Made by a program: the position numbers and the translations under genes. Shown piece by piece: positions 16,991-27,950 of a stretch of 64,000 nt of DNA. This stretch comes from Ferriphaselus amnicola (GTDB lineage: Bacteria > Pseudomonadota > Gammaproteobacteria > Burkholderiales > Gallionellaceae), in assembly GCF_000974685.2 (NCBI RefSeq), contig NZ_AP018738.1, forward strand, positions 1,984,001 through 2,048,000, written 5' to 3'. Under the pieces are notes generated by a model. It ran no database searches and was not told the DNA's origin. It saw only the letters and a list, made by a program, of their open reading frames with translations. Position 1 is the stretch's first letter. Each line of letters starts with the position of its first letter.

Positions 16991-18913
16991 TCAGTCGCTG
17001 ACCGTACGATTTCGACCTGCAGACTTGGCGGCATAAAGACGGCGATCAGCCTGTTGCATCAGCATATCTGGGCTAAGTATCTCGGTATCGGCATTGCTCG
17101 ACACGCCTATGCTAACTGTCATCTGTATCTGCTTGCCTGCCGTATTCAGCTTGAGCGCTTCGACTTGCTGACGCAGGCGTTCGGCTTGCTGCCATGCCTG
17201 TTCGAGCGAGGTGTCGGGGCAGATCACGAGAAACTCTTCCCCCCCCAAACGACAGATCACATCCTGCTTGCGCGATGACGAACGCAATGCATGCACCACG
17301 TGCTTCAGCGCTTCGTCACCGACCTTATGGCCAAAAGTATCGTTAATCGATTTGAAGCGATCAATATCTACCATCATGCAAGACAGAGGGCGCTGCACTC
17401 GTTTCGACAGAGCCCACTCCTGATCCATGCGATCTATGGCATAACGACGATTGGGCAAGCCAGTCAGCACATCGGTTAGCGCTAGTTGCTGCAAGCGATG
17501 ATTGGATGTCGCCAACTCCTCAGCGAATTCACGAAGCTGCTGACGATCGAAGGCCAACTCTTCCTGGAGTTGCACCACGCGCTGACCGGCGCGCAAACGA
17601 GCGCCCAGCACTTTGCTATTGATCGGCTTGGTCAGGTAATCATCCACGCCCGCCTCGAATGCCTCGACCAGCCTATCCACACTTTCCTGCGCAGTGACGA
17701 TGAAAACGTAGATACTGCGCCATGCTGGATTTTCACGCAGCTTCCGGCAGAAAGCGATGCCGTCCATCTCCGGCATCATCCAATCGCTGATAATGAGTTG
17801 CGGTGTAATCTTCTCCACCATCGCCAGCGCTTCGACACCATTGCGCGCCGTTTCCACCTCATGTCCGGCATTGGACAGCATCGTCTTAAGCAATAACAGG
17901 ATGGTGCGATCATCGTCCACCAGCAGGATACGCAACTTGAAGAATTGCGCGGTGCCACTGGTCATAGCTGGCACATCCATTGTCCCAGGTAACAACTGCG
18001 TCGCCCGCAGCAATTCAGAGAACGGCGGGAACTCAACACCACGTATCTCCAACAAGCGCCCCCACTCCGCCCAACCGCGTATGACGCCATCACCCAACTC
18101 GATCAGCATCTCGGTTTCAACGCCCCAACGCGCTGCCATCAACATCAGATGAGGCACCATCTTGCGCCGCCGCTGAGTAGGCGCCATACACACTGCCGCC
18201 AATTCGGAGGCAATATGCATCACATTCAGCAGTTTCCAGTCGCGACTGCCTTCGGCAAAGTGGGCTTCTTCAGGATGCTCATGCAGCAGCGCCACATCTT
18301 GGAACGAGCGTGGCATCCCCCAGTCGGCCAACATCGCTTGCGTCAACTGACAATGATCAAAGCCAAACTTCGATTGCTCACGCGCTGCGATATCCACACT
18401 ATCGTCTTCGGATGCTTTTGCGAGCAACTCGGCGTAGTCTTCGGGATAGATCGTAGCCAAAGCCAAGCGCCCGACTTGCCCAAGCAAACCAAGGATGAAT
18501 ATCTCCTCGCCCGAGCCGATGCCTTTGTGCCGAATCAAATGTTGCGCAGCGATGGCCGTCAGCAACGACTGCGCCCAGAATCCTGTGTAATCAAAACGCT
18601 TGCAGTATCCTTCGCGCGAATCTGCCACCAGCGAAAAACCCAGCGCCAACTGACGTACCATATTGATACCAAGCACCGTCACGGCATCGCTCACCGCCAC
18701 TACTGGGCGAGTGTTATAAACCATCAGCGCATTTGCAGCCTTGATAAGTCGCCCGGAGAGTGCGGGGTCAGCCTTAATGACATGAGCGATCTGCTGGCTA
18801 CTCACCTCCTCCTGCTGAGTCAGTCGAACCACCTGCAACGCCACGCCTTTAGGCGAGGGGAGATGCCCCTTGGCTTTGAACTCTTCAAATTTTGGATTAC
18901 CGAGCAAACTCAT
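16991..18913 (-). CDS. HDOD-REC-GGDEF signalling protein
   Basis: This 640-aa cytoplasmic regulator has an HDOD domain (about residues 10-240), a response-regulator receiver (about 330-445, phosphate-accepting Asp in LIISDWMMPEMDG), a short coiled linker, and a GGDEF domain with RLGGEEF near residue 557. The intact GGEEF motif implies it makes cyclic-di-GMP when its receiver is phosphorylated. HDOD domains lack the catalytic HD pair and act as scaffolds. ATG at 18913 is preceded by AAGG at a good distance; a GTG two codons earlier is less likely. No sensor kinase is adjacent. The 179 bases between it and the downstream permease hold no gene that I can see. Confidence 0.92.
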   Translation of the reverse strand: MSLLGNPKFEEFKAKGHLPSPKGVALQVVRLTQQEEVSSQQIAHVIKADPALSGRLIKAANALMVYNTRPVVAVSDAVTVLGINMVRQLALGFSLVADSREGYCKRFDYTGFWAQSLLTAIAAQHLIRHKGIGSGEEIFILGLLGQVGRLALATIYPEDYAELLAKASEDDSVDIAAREQSKFGFDHCQLTQAMLADWGMPRSFQDVALLHEHPEEAHFAEGSRDWKLLNVMHIASELAAVCMAPTQRRRKMVPHLMLMAARWGVETEMLIELGDGVIRGWAEWGRLLEIRGVEFPPFSELLRATQLLPGTMDVPAMTSGTAQFFKLRILLVDDDRTILLLLKTMLSNAGHEVETARNGVEALAMVEKITPQLIISDWMMPEMDGIAFCRKLRENPAWRSIYVFIVTAQESVDRLVEAFEAGVDDYLTKPINSKVLGARLRAGQRVVQLQEELAFDRQQLREFAEELATSNHRLQQLALTDVLTGLPNRRYAIDRMDQEWALSKRVQRPLSCMMVDIDRFKSINDTFGHKVGDEALKHVVHALRSSSRKQDVICRLGGEEFLVICPDTSLEQAWQQAERLRQQVEALKLNTAGKQIQMTVSIGVSSNADTEILSPDMLMQQADRRLYAAKSAGRNRTVSD

Positions 18914-18994
18914 AGACACCTTGACTCGTTATCGACGAAGGGGCAAAACGCCACTCACGGTCACCTATCGACATTATGACGCAGTTCTTTAGCA

Positions 18995-20822
18995 CTAAAG
19001 ACGATCCATTCTTCTACTATTTTCACCGTAGAGCCTATGGAGCTCATCCTCATACTGAGCCACTACGCGATTACGGCGCAACTTGAGCGTTGGCGTGAGC
19101 TGTCCGCCCTCGATAGTCCACGGCTCTTTCAGTAACAATACTCGCCGAATCTTGGCATAGCCTGGGAACTCATGGATCTGGCGTGTGATACGTGCCAACG
19201 CCTTTTGCTCTACCCGAGCATCCTGCAATGACTCCGGCATATCAGGCTGAATCCCGACCTCAACAGCAAACTGCCGCCAAGCATCAGCATTCACCACGGC
19301 CAATGCCACGAGGAACGCTTTACCCTCGCCCAGCACCATCACCTGCTCGAACAACGGATCGTGCATGATGGCGAACTCCATATCACCGGGAGGCACCTTC
19401 TCGCCATTAGACAAAACGATGATCTCTTTCAATCTGCCCGTAATATAGATGTGGCCTGTCTCCGAAATACGTGCCGTATCTCCCGTGTTCAGCCAACCAT
19501 CCTCAGCAATCATGCTGCGCGTTGCCTCAACATTATTCCAGTACCCTAACATCACGCTCGGCCCACGCACCATCAGTGCACTCTGATCACCGATCCGCAC
19601 TTCCACACTAGGTAAAGGTGGCCCCACGCTTTCCGGGAAATTGCTTTGTGTCAGATTCACACTGACGACAGGGCTAGTTTCGGTCAAGCCATAACCTTGC
19701 AATATATTCAAACCAAGAGAAATGAAGAACCGGGCGATCGTCGGCGGCAGCGCGGCACCGCCACTGATGGCTAGACGCAACTCACCCCCTAATTTCGTCA
19801 TCACCTTATCGGCAACCAGTTTCTTGAGTAGTGGCCACAACAGTAGTTTCGGATGCCAAGTAGCGCGGCCTTGTGCATGCTCGAAATGCAACCAGCCAAC
19901 CTCTAGCGTCAGCTCGAACAACTTACGCCGAGTAGAAGACACCTGCTCCAGCTTTGCGCGTATGCCGCCGTGGATACGCTCAAAGATACGCGGCACCGAC
20001 ACCAGTATCGTCGGATGGATCAACTGCAAGTCATCAGCCAAATGCGAGATCGAGCGAGCAAAGGCTACCTGTCCGCCCGCCATCACGTTCAGGTAATAAC
20101 CCGCCGTGCGCTCAAACGCGTGAGATAAGGGCAGGAAAGAAAGCATGCAGTCATCTGGACGGACATCGAAAGTCTTGAGCCCTGCGCGCATTAGCCAGGA
20201 TATTGCGATGTGACAGCATCACGCCTTTGGGTTTTCCGGTCGTACCCGACGTGTACATGATCGTCGCCAAGGCATGGACATCACACGACGGTTCCGGCTG
20301 CAAAGCTGCTTGAGTTGGCAGCCATGTGCTAGCCGAGGTCAAGCGCGGTTCACTCTCGTCTGCAAACGTATCTAGGCTGACGAAACGCTGCACCGTCTCC
20401 ATGTGCCCAGCCACGCCCCGTAAAGCTTGCCATTGCTCGCGGGTCTCGATCAACAACACACGCATCCCTGAGTCTTGGGTGATATAAGCGACACTGTCCG
20501 GCCGATCCACCGTATAGAGCGGCACCACCACCAGCCCCAAGGACAGCGCCGCTTGGTCAAACATGATCCATTGCGGACAATTACGTAGCATGATCCCCAC
20601 TCGGTCGCCGGGATTCAGTCTTTCGCCGATGAGCGCAGCCTGCCAGCGTGCCGTCTGCTCCGCCATCTGCGCCCACGTCAACGCTTGCCACTCATTGCGC
20701 GGAGCATCGAAATAGCGATATGCGCCCAAATCAGGCGAGCGACGCACCCGCTCCACGAACAAACCATGCAAGGAACTCACCGATTCCGGCTCGATCACGT
20801 CGAGCTCTATTTTGTTCTGCAT
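18995..20822 (-). pseudogene. fadD: long-chain acyl-CoA synthetase with internal frameshift
   Basis: FadD activates fatty acids to acyl-CoA. Two overlapping frames give the two halves of one protein of about 609 aa. The first (from 20822) carries the AMP-binding loop TSGTTGKPKG and ends in nonsense just after MLSHRNILAN. The second continues at RAGLKTFDVRPDDCMLSFLPLSHAFERT and carries GYGLTETSP, GWLNTGDTARI and GRLKEIIVLSNGEKVPP. Frame is lost at the run TGCGCGCA (20183-20190); adding one CG pair there restores it, giving ANARAGL. So this is a 2-base loss in a CG repeat, or a sequencing error. All domain motifs remain. AGGGGAAG precedes the start, 22 bases after fadE. Confidence 0.85.
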
Positions 20823-20844
20823 ATCTTCCCCTTGGGCCTAAACC

Positions 20845-23262
20845 CTAGTTCAACGTAGCGAAATCATCCACCATGATGACCTTACGACGCAGGGCATAGT
20901 CACGCTCCAGCATCGCCCCCTCCTCGGCGCTGATCACGCCTTTTTCCTGTGCTTCCTGTATCCGCTCCAATTCCTGATGCAACGTCAACTTCCCCTCGCG
21001 CATCGCACTTTCCAACGTGGCATACGCCGCTTCGCAACGTAACGCACTTTCCAATGCAGCTTCCAACGCACCCACTGCCTCCTGCTCATCCTGAGGCAGA
21101 TAAATGCCGGCGGTAAGCCGATCACGAACCGCACCCGGCTGCATCAATAGGATCGCAAGTTGATGGGTGGACATATCCGACGGCGGACGAAGACGCAGAC
21201 CATACGGAAACACCAGCGCTCGCAGCGGCCAGCGCAAGTAGAGCGGAAGATTTGCCAGCACTCCGTCCAACGCCTGCTGGATACGGTACAGCGCATCGCT
21301 GACTGCCCAGTCCAGCAAGGGCATATCCTCCGCAGGACGACCATCGTCCTCGAATCGCTTGAGTGCGGCCGAAGCCAGATAGAGCTGGCTCAGCACGTCG
21401 CCCATGCGCCCAGAGATCTTCTCGTGACGCTTCAGTCCGCCGCCAAACGCCAGCATCACCACATCAGACATCAGCGCAAAAGCTGACGAAAAACGAGTTA
21501 GCTTCTGAAAATAGCGAAAAGTCTCACGCCGCCTAGGAACCGGCACGATCCAGCCATCAGTCAGGCCGAACAAGAAGGAGCGCGCCGCATTGCTCAAGGC
21601 GAAACTGATGTGCCCGAACAAGGCGAGATCAAAGTAATTCAACGCACGTTCAGGATCGCTCAGATGCGTGGCCGACATTTCTTTGAGTACGTAAGGATGG
21701 GAGCGCACCACGCCCTGACCAAAGATCATCAGACTGCGCGTCAGAATGTTCGCACCCTCTACCGTGATGGCGATGGGTGCTTGCTGGTAGCTACGCCCCA
21801 AGTAATTATTCGGCCCCAGGCAGATTCCCTTGCCGCCATGTACATCCATCGCATCGTTGATGACACTGCGCCCGCGCTCGGTAGCGTGGTATTTGACGAT
21901 GGCCGAAACCACCGAAGGCTTCTCGCCCAAATCGACCGCGCTTGCCGTTAGCTGCCGCGCGCTATCGATCATATAGGTGTGACCAGCGATGCGCGCCAGG
22001 GCCTCCTCGATCCCCTCGAATTTGCCGATGGGCAGCTTGAACTGTTTGCGCACGCGGGCGTAAGCACCGCTAGTACGCGCCGCCAACTTCATGCCGCCGG
22101 TCGCGCTGGCTGGCAGGGAAATCGCCCGCCCCGCCGCCAGACACTCCATCAACATACGCCAGCCCTGCCCCACCCGATCGACCCCGCCAATGACCTGCTC
22201 CAGCGGGATGAACACATCGCGGCCTACGGTCGGACCATTCAGGAACGCCGCGTCCAGCGGATTATGCCGCCGCCCGATCTCCACACCCGGTGTGTCGGTC
22301 GGAATCAGCGCCAGTGTGATGCCACGATCCACCTCGCCGCCCAGCAGTTTTTCTGGGTCGTACAGCTTGAACGCCAGACCCAGCAGTGTCGCCACGGGCG
22401 CCAAGGTGATGTAGCGTTTTTCCCAGTTGAGGCGAATGCCGAGCACGTTTTTCTGTTTACCGAAATTGGCGCGACAGACCACGCCCGTATCTGGGATAGC
22501 GCCGGCATCCGAGCCAGCGAATGGTCCCGTCAAAGCAAAGCAAGGAATTTCCTTGCCGGTGGCGAGTCGGCGCAAGTATTTCTGCTTCTGCTCATCTGTG
22601 CCGTAATGCAGCAACAATTCAGCCGGACCCAGCGAATTCGGCACCATCACCGTCACCGCAGCCGACCAACTACGCGAGGCGACTTTGGCGATGATGGCCG
22701 AGTGCGCCTGCGCCGAAAACTGTAGGCCGCCATATTCCTTGGGGATGATGAGGCTGAAGAAACCTTGGTCTTTGAGGAACTGCCAGACTTCTGGCGGCAA
22801 ATCGCGGCGCTGATGCGTGATGTCCCAGTCGTCGAGCATGGAGCAGAGTTGCGTCACTTGCTTATCCAGAAACGATTGCTCTGCCGGGCTCAACTCGGGT
22901 TTGGGAATGGCTAACAACTTATCCCAATCGGGCAAGCCATTGAACAGATCGCCTTCCCACCAGACCGTGCCCGCATCCAACGCCACCTGCTCGGTCGCGG
23001 AAATGGGGGGAAGCAATTTACGGAACAAACGCAGCATCGGCCCGCTCACCAGCCTGCGCCGCAGCTGCGGCACACCGATGACGGCAATGATCGTACCGAG
23101 AACGAAGTAGATGATTTGAAGTGCTGCGGGTGAGATACGGCTTGCGCTAGCGACGATAAACACCAACACCAATGCCGCCAGTAGCCAACTTTGCACCGAG
23201 ATGCGAAATATCGCCAAGCCTAGGCAAACCAACAAAACCATCACGATCATTACGAGTGACAC
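20845..23262 (-). CDS. fadE: acyl-CoA dehydrogenase FadE
   Basis: This 805-aa membrane-anchored flavoprotein would make trans-2-enoyl-CoA, the first oxidation of the fatty-acid cycle. Three hydrophobic segments in the first 65 residues anchor it. The dehydrogenase core follows from about residue 110, with FSLIIPKEYGG, CFALTGPFAGSDAG (an FAD- and substrate-binding block) and VHGGKGICLGPNNYLGR. The C-terminal 250 residues are the extra FadE-type domain. Length matches the family. It heads a two-gene unit with the frameshifted fadD. No other beta-oxidation gene is in the window, and the 156 bases upstream show no operator that I can name. Confidence 0.94.
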   Translation of the reverse strand: MSLVMIVMVLLVCLGLAIFRISVQSWLLAALVLVFIVASASRISPAALQIIYFVLGTIIAVIGVPQLRRRLVSGPMLRLFRKLLPPISATEQVALDAGTVWWEGDLFNGLPDWDKLLAIPKPELSPAEQSFLDKQVTQLCSMLDDWDITHQRRDLPPEVWQFLKDQGFFSLIIPKEYGGLQFSAQAHSAIIAKVASRSWSAAVTVMVPNSLGPAELLLHYGTDEQKQKYLRRLATGKEIPCFALTGPFAGSDAGAIPDTGVVCRANFGKQKNVLGIRLNWEKRYITLAPVATLLGLAFKLYDPEKLLGGEVDRGITLALIPTDTPGVEIGRRHNPLDAAFLNGPTVGRDVFIPLEQVIGGVDRVGQGWRMLMECLAAGRAISLPASATGGMKLAARTSGAYARVRKQFKLPIGKFEGIEEALARIAGHTYMIDSARQLTASAVDLGEKPSVVSAIVKYHATERGRSVINDAMDVHGGKGICLGPNNYLGRSYQQAPIAITVEGANILTRSLMIFGQGVVRSHPYVLKEMSATHLSDPERALNYFDLALFGHISFALSNAARSFLFGLTDGWIVPVPRRRETFRYFQKLTRFSSAFALMSDVVMLAFGGGLKRHEKISGRMGDVLSQLYLASAALKRFEDDGRPAEDMPLLDWAVSDALYRIQQALDGVLANLPLYLRWPLRALVFPYGLRLRPPSDMSTHQLAILLMQPGAVRDRLTAGIYLPQDEQEAVGALEAALESALRCEAAYATLESAMREGKLTLHQELERIQEAQEKGVISAEEGAMLERDYALRRKVIMVDDFATLN

Positions 23263-23418
23263 ATGGGCTCCTCAATAGACCTGCCCCATATCCAAGGCGG
23301 GCGCGACTGCGAAGTAGAACGCATCCGCCGAATATTCGTCAAGCAAAATGACCCAGCTCCCCCCGCAAAAACCGCGAGACCCTAGTGCCGCAGTCAAGCA
23401 GGAAATAGAAGGAAAACG

Positions 23419-24435
23419 TCAGACACCAGAATCCTCACTACGCATGTTGTACGCAAAGATCTGATAGTCGTTCCTGCCCGCCCGTTTTGCGTGATACATC
23501 GCAATATCGGCATTGATCAGCAGTAACTTTTCGTTATCGCCATGCTCGGGATAGGCGGCGATGCCTATGCTCCCAGAAAGCTCGACTCGGTGCCCGACCA
23601 AATCAAAGGGCAGCTTCAGCGCTTGCAATATCTTCTCTGCTACGAGAATGGCATCTCGCTCTTGCTCGACAGTCGTCAGAAGCACAACAAATTCGTCGCC
23701 GCCGATACGCGCAACCGTATCCGAAGCGCGTACGCTGGAAAGTAACCGCGATGCGACTTGCTTCAACAGCAAATCGCCCATGTCATGACCTAAGCTGTCA
23801 TTCACGGGTTTGAACTTATCCAAGTCTAGAAACATCACCGCCAAGTGCGCCTTGTCTCGCCGAGCTTTGATCACGGCTTGCCGAAGGCGATCGGTGATGA
23901 GCGAGCGATTCGGCAGCTCGGTCAGCGGATCGTAATTCGCCAGATGGCGCATCCGCTCTTCCATATCCTTGCGATCAGTTATATCCGCGTGCGTACCTAT
24001 CATGCGTAGCGGCTGTCCATCGGGCAGCCGGCTGACGATCATGCCGCGTGCCAGTACCCATTTGATACTGCCATCCTTACATATCACGCGGTGTTCGTTA
24101 CAATAGGTCTGAGTCCGTCCCTCCAGATAGGCGTGAATATCTTCATCCACTTTGACGCGATCATCAGGATGGATACGCTTCAGCCAAGCCTCTTGATTGG
24201 CCGCGATTTCCGCATCGGTATAACCCACCATCGCCTTGTAGCGTGTTGAGAATACAACCGTATCATCGGGCACATTCCAATCCCAGACACCATCACCCGC
24301 ACCTTCAAGCGCGAACTTCCAGCGCTCCTCACTTGCGCGAAGCTCACGCGTGAGGCGCATAAGACGCAGACTCAAGGCACCCAAAACAAGGACGAGCGCC
24401 ACAGCCAGAGTGAGCAGAAGATTTAGAGTGTCCAT
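23419..24435 (-). CDS. membrane PAS-GGDEF diguanylate cyclase
   Basis: This 338-aa protein has one N-terminal membrane segment (about residues 4-24), a short coiled stretch, a PAS domain with PAC motif (about 35-155, ending HADITDRKDMEERM) and a GGDEF domain (about 165-330) with an intact RIGGDEF active site, so it should make cyclic-di-GMP from two GTP. The PAS domain of the PAS_3 type may sense oxygen, redox or a small ligand through a cofactor, but no residue here settles that. It is a single gene between fadE and rdgC on the same strand. No RxxD inhibitory site is obvious. Confidence 0.92.
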   Translation of the reverse strand: MDTLNLLLTLAVALVLVLGALSLRLMRLTRELRASEERWKFALEGAGDGVWDWNVPDDTVVFSTRYKAMVGYTDAEIAANQEAWLKRIHPDDRVKVDEDIHAYLEGRTQTYCNEHRVICKDGSIKWVLARGMIVSRLPDGQPLRMIGTHADITDRKDMEERMRHLANYDPLTELPNRSLITDRLRQAVIKARRDKAHLAVMFLDLDKFKPVNDSLGHDMGDLLLKQVASRLLSSVRASDTVARIGGDEFVVLLTTVEQERDAILVAEKILQALKLPFDLVGHRVELSGSIGIAAYPEHGDNEKLLLINADIAMYHAKRAGRNDYQIFAYNMRSEDSGV

Positions 24436-24536
24436 ACGGATAGCTTACCGTGCATGTCTCGCATTCTAACGCTGATGACCACAAAGTAACGCTACTGAAA
24501 CGCACTAGCTGAGGTTGTGCCCTAGGGGGCTCGAAC

Positions 24537-25430
24537 TCAGGAGACTACGACTTCTCCACCCAGTGCCGCCACAAGGTCCGTCAGCAGCTTGGAGACCTCA
24601 CCTGTCATCAAGGCAAAATCGGAGTCGAAAACATCATCATCGGCATCTGCTTGCTCGGCGATGACATCCAGCGGCGCTAAGCGTTTCAGTTGCAGATTCT
24701 CGTCCAACACGAAGGACACGCGATCGTTCCAAGTCAGGGCAAGACGACTGACTTGCTTGCCAGACTCAACGTGCTTACGTATCTCGTCGGCATCCGGCGT
24801 GTGCTTGGTGTAGCGCACACTGGACTTGCCCTCACCAACGCCACGCAACTCGTAATCATCGTCCAGTGTAAAACCGGTAGGCGCTTCGCCGCCCAGCAGC
24901 CATTCGGTCATCGCCGTGGTCGGTGAAAGTTGGGTTTTGAGCATTGAAAAGGCGATGCCTTCGACGTGTTTGAGCAACATCTCCACCACCTCATCAGCCT
25001 TGGCGACACTGGCCGCATCAACCACCAACCACTGTCCGGTCGGGTCGATCCAAACACGTGTGCTGCGGCGCAGGGCGAAGGCACGCGGCAATAGCTCGTC
25101 CGTCATCGCCTCCTTGATCTGCTTCATCTGCTTACGACCGGGCTTGTAACCTTGCTGCTCTTCGATCTCCTGCGCGCGCGCTTTGGCGAACTGGTTGACG
25201 ACCGTAGTGGGCAACAATTTCTTTTCCACACCCAACGCGAACAGCATCTGCTCGCCGTATTGATGCACGAACGGCTCGTTCTCACCTTTGGGCGGCACCC
25301 AACCGAGACGTTGCATATCCATACTGCCGCCGGTTTCCTCCAAAGTATGCTCCGCCAGTGCGGTGGCAAATGCGGCGGGGGTTAGGTCAAAACGAGAAAG
25401 ACGATAGAGTTGGAGATTCTTGAACCACAT
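24537..25430 (-). CDS. rdgC: recombination-associated protein RdgC
   Basis: RdgC is a ring-shaped DNA-binding protein that restrains RecA and matters when recombination is disturbed. The 297-aa product matches the full family length and starts MWFKNLQLYRL, with the conserved block LGWVPP and the long helical GYKPGRKQMKQIKE region. Its start lies 147 bases from the divergent xfp gene, so each needs its own promoter in that gap; I see no clear consensus there. It has no link to its neighbours beyond shared strand with the downstream cyclase. Confidence 0.95.
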   Translation of the reverse strand: MWFKNLQLYRLSRFDLTPAAFATALAEHTLEETGGSMDMQRLGWVPPKGENEPFVHQYGEQMLFALGVEKKLLPTTVVNQFAKARAQEIEEQQGYKPGRKQMKQIKEAMTDELLPRAFALRRSTRVWIDPTGQWLVVDAASVAKADEVVEMLLKHVEGIAFSMLKTQLSPTTAMTEWLLGGEAPTGFTLDDDYELRGVGEGKSSVRYTKHTPDADEIRKHVESGKQVSRLALTWNDRVSFVLDENLQLKRLAPLDVIAEQADADDDVFDSDFALMTGEVSKLLTDLVAALGGEVVVS

Positions 25431-25577
25431 GATGGACTTAGGCTTTCAGATTGAAAATTAGGAGACTTGCACACTCGAAAAGCAGCCGCTCATAGAGCGT
25501 TTTTCGGCGGCGATTGTAAGGGTTTTGCCATACTGAAGTGTTACTATTTGCCACATCTAACCCAAGGAGACTCTCAC

Positions 25578-27950
25578 ATGAGCGCTCAAGTATTATCCCC
25601 TTCCGAACAGGAACTGAACTCCATCGACGCCTACTGGCGCGCTTGCAATTATCTGGCTGCGGGCATGATTTACCTGCGTGACAACCCGCTACTGAAAGAG
25701 CCGCTCAAACCTGAGCACATCAAGCAACGCTTGTTAGGACACTGGGGTGCCAGCCCCGGCTTGAGCTTCGCTTACGTCCACATGAACCGGCTCATCAACA
25801 AATATGACCAGAGCGCGATCTTTCTCGCCGGCCCAGGTCACGGCGCACCGGGCGTATTGGCTCCGACCTATCTAGAGGGCACCTACAGCGAAGTCTATCC
25901 AAACAAAGGCGAAGATGAAGATGGCTTGCGCCAATTCTTCAAGGATTTCTCATTCCCCGGCGGCATCGGCAGCCATTGCACGCCGGAAACACCGGGCTCC
26001 ATCCATGAAGGTGGCGAACTGGGTTATAGCATCTCGCACGCGTTCGGCGCGGCCTTCGACAACCCTGATCTGCTAGTGACGGTGATGGTCGGCGACGGCG
26101 AGGCCGAGACTGGCCCGCTGGCCACCGCCTGGCACTCCAATAAATTCCTCAACCCGATCCGCGATGGCGCAGTGCTGCCCATCCTGCATCTGAACGGCTA
26201 CAAGATCAACAACCCCACCCTGCTCTCGCGCATCTCGCACGAAGAGCTGGAGAACCTGTTCAAAGGTTACGGCTGGACGCCCTATTTCGTCGAAGGCAGT
26301 GACCCTGCCACCATGCACCGCGCTATGGCGATCACGATGGAGCAGTGCCTGCTGGAGATTCGCCGCATTCAGACGGAAGCGCGCAGTTCCGGCATTCCCG
26401 TCCGTCCGCGTTGGCCGATGATCGTGCTGCGCTCGCCCAAAGGCTGGACCGGCCCGAAAGAAGTGGACGGACACAAGGTCGAAGGTTACTGGCGCTCACA
26501 TCAGGTACCTATGGGCGAAGTCCGCAGCAAGCCGGAACGGCTGGCACAGCTGCAATCATGGTTGAAGAGCTACAAACCTGAAGAGTTGTTCGACGAAACG
26601 GGGCGCTTGCGCCCAGAACTAAAGGCACTTGCCCCCCAAGGCAGCCGCCGCATGAGCGCGAATCCGCATGCCAACGGTGGCTTGCTACGCAAGGCTCTGC
26701 GCATGCCTGATTATCGTCAGTATGCTGCAACTCTGGCCGGCCCCGGCAAGGCATCCGCAGAAAACACCCGCCCGCTGGGCAAGTTCCTGCGCGACATCAT
26801 GGCGCAGAACATGCACAACTTCCGCGTATTCGGCCCGGACGAGAACGCCTCCAACAAGCTCGACAACATCTACGAAGTCAGCAAGAAAGTATGGATGGCG
26901 GACTACCTGCCGGAAGATGCCGACGGCGGTGAACTCTCGCCGGATGGCCGCGTGATGGAAATGCTGTCCGAACACACACTGGAAGGCTGGCTGGAAGGTT
27001 ATCTGCTCACCGGCCGCCACGGTTTCTTCTCCACTTACGAAGCCTTCGTCCACGTCATCGACTCGATGTTCAACCAACATGCCAAGTGGTTGGATATGTC
27101 CAAGGCCGTATCTTGGCGCGCGCCAGTTTCGTCGCTAAACCTGCTTATCACCTCCACCGTATGGCGGCAGGATCACAACGGTTTCACACACCAAGATCCC
27201 GGCTTCCTCGATGTGGTGGTGAACAAAAGTCCTGAGGTGACACGCATCTATCTGCCGCCCGACGTGAACACGCTGCTGGCGATCTCTCAGCAATGCCTGA
27301 CCAGCACCGACCTCATCAATGTGATCGTGTGCGACAAGCAAAAGCACCTGCAATTTTTGGATATGGATGCCGCGATCGCCCATTGCACCAAAGGCATCGG
27401 CATCTGGGAATGGGCCAGCAACGATGACGGCTGCGAGCCCGATGTCGTGATCGCCAGTGCCGGCGATATCCCGACCAAGGAAGCGCTGGCTGCGGTCGTG
27501 CTGCTGCGTGAGCACTTCCCATCGCTCAAGATACGTTTCATCAACGTGGTCGATCTGTACAAGCTGACACCTAACATCGAGCATCCACATGGCTTACACG
27601 AGCGCGATTTCGACAGCCTGTTCACCCTCGACAAGCCCGTGATCTTCAACTTCCACGGCTACCCTTGGCTGATCCACCGCCTCGCCTATCGTCGTAGCAA
27701 CCACAAAAATTGGCACGTGCGCGGCTACAAGGAAAAAGGCAGCATCAATACGCCACTGGAACTGGCCATCCAGAACCAGATCGACCGTTACAGCTTGGCC
27801 ATCGATGTGATCGACCGCATCCCATCACTGCAAGTCGCGGGAGCGCATGTCAAAGACAGACTGCGCGACAAGCAGATCGAGTGCTGCAACTACGCTTACG
27901 AGCACGGGGTGGACTTGCCGGAAGCCAACGACTGGACATGGCCGTATTAA
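25578..27950 (+). CDS. xfp: xylulose-5-P/fructose-6-P phosphoketolase
   Basis: This 790-aa thiamine-diphosphate enzyme splits xylulose 5-phosphate (and often fructose 6-phosphate) with phosphate to give acetyl-phosphate and a sugar phosphate. Family signatures present are GPGHGAPG near residue 90, [26 protein letters not shown] near 135 (only part quoted: [14 protein letters not shown]) and the ThDP-binding GDGEAETGP near 175. ATG at 25578 was chosen because AAGGAG lies 8 bases upstream; the open frame extends further 5' without it. The acetate kinase gene overlaps its 3' end by 13 bases, so the pair forms a short ATP-yielding route from sugar phosphate to acetate. Confidence 0.96.
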   Translation: MSAQVLSPSEQELNSIDAYWRACNYLAAGMIYLRDNPLLKEPLKPEHIKQRLLGHWGASPGLSFAYVHMNRLINKYDQSAIFLAGPGHGAPGVLAPTYLEGTYSEVYPNKGEDEDGLRQFFKDFSFPGGIGSHCTPETPGSIHEGGELGYSISHAFGAAFDNPDLLVTVMVGDGEAETGPLATAWHSNKFLNPIRDGAVLPILHLNGYKINNPTLLSRISHEELENLFKGYGWTPYFVEGSDPATMHRAMAITMEQCLLEIRRIQTEARSSGIPVRPRWPMIVLRSPKGWTGPKEVDGHKVEGYWRSHQVPMGEVRSKPERLAQLQSWLKSYKPEELFDETGRLRPELKALAPQGSRRMSANPHANGGLLRKALRMPDYRQYAATLAGPGKASAENTRPLGKFLRDIMAQNMHNFRVFGPDENASNKLDNIYEVSKKVWMADYLPEDADGGELSPDGRVMEMLSEHTLEGWLEGYLLTGRHGFFSTYEAFVHVIDSMFNQHAKWLDMSKAVSWRAPVSSLNLLITSTVWRQDHNGFTHQDPGFLDVVVNKSPEVTRIYLPPDVNTLLAISQQCLTSTDLINVIVCDKQKHLQFLDMDAAIAHCTKGIGIWEWASNDDGCEPDVVIASAGDIPTKEALAAVVLLREHFPSLKIRFINVVDLYKLTPNIEHPHGLHERDFDSLFTLDKPVIFNFHGYPWLIHRLAYRRSNHKNWHVRGYKEKGSINTPLELAIQNQIDRYSLAIDVIDRIPSLQVAGAHVKDRLRDKQIECCNYAYEHGVDLPEANDWTWPY

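Noticed and set aside
24515-24550. Sequence resembling part of a tRNA T arm (GGGCTCGAACTC)
   Set aside because: No cloverleaf can be built around it and it runs into the rdgC stop.
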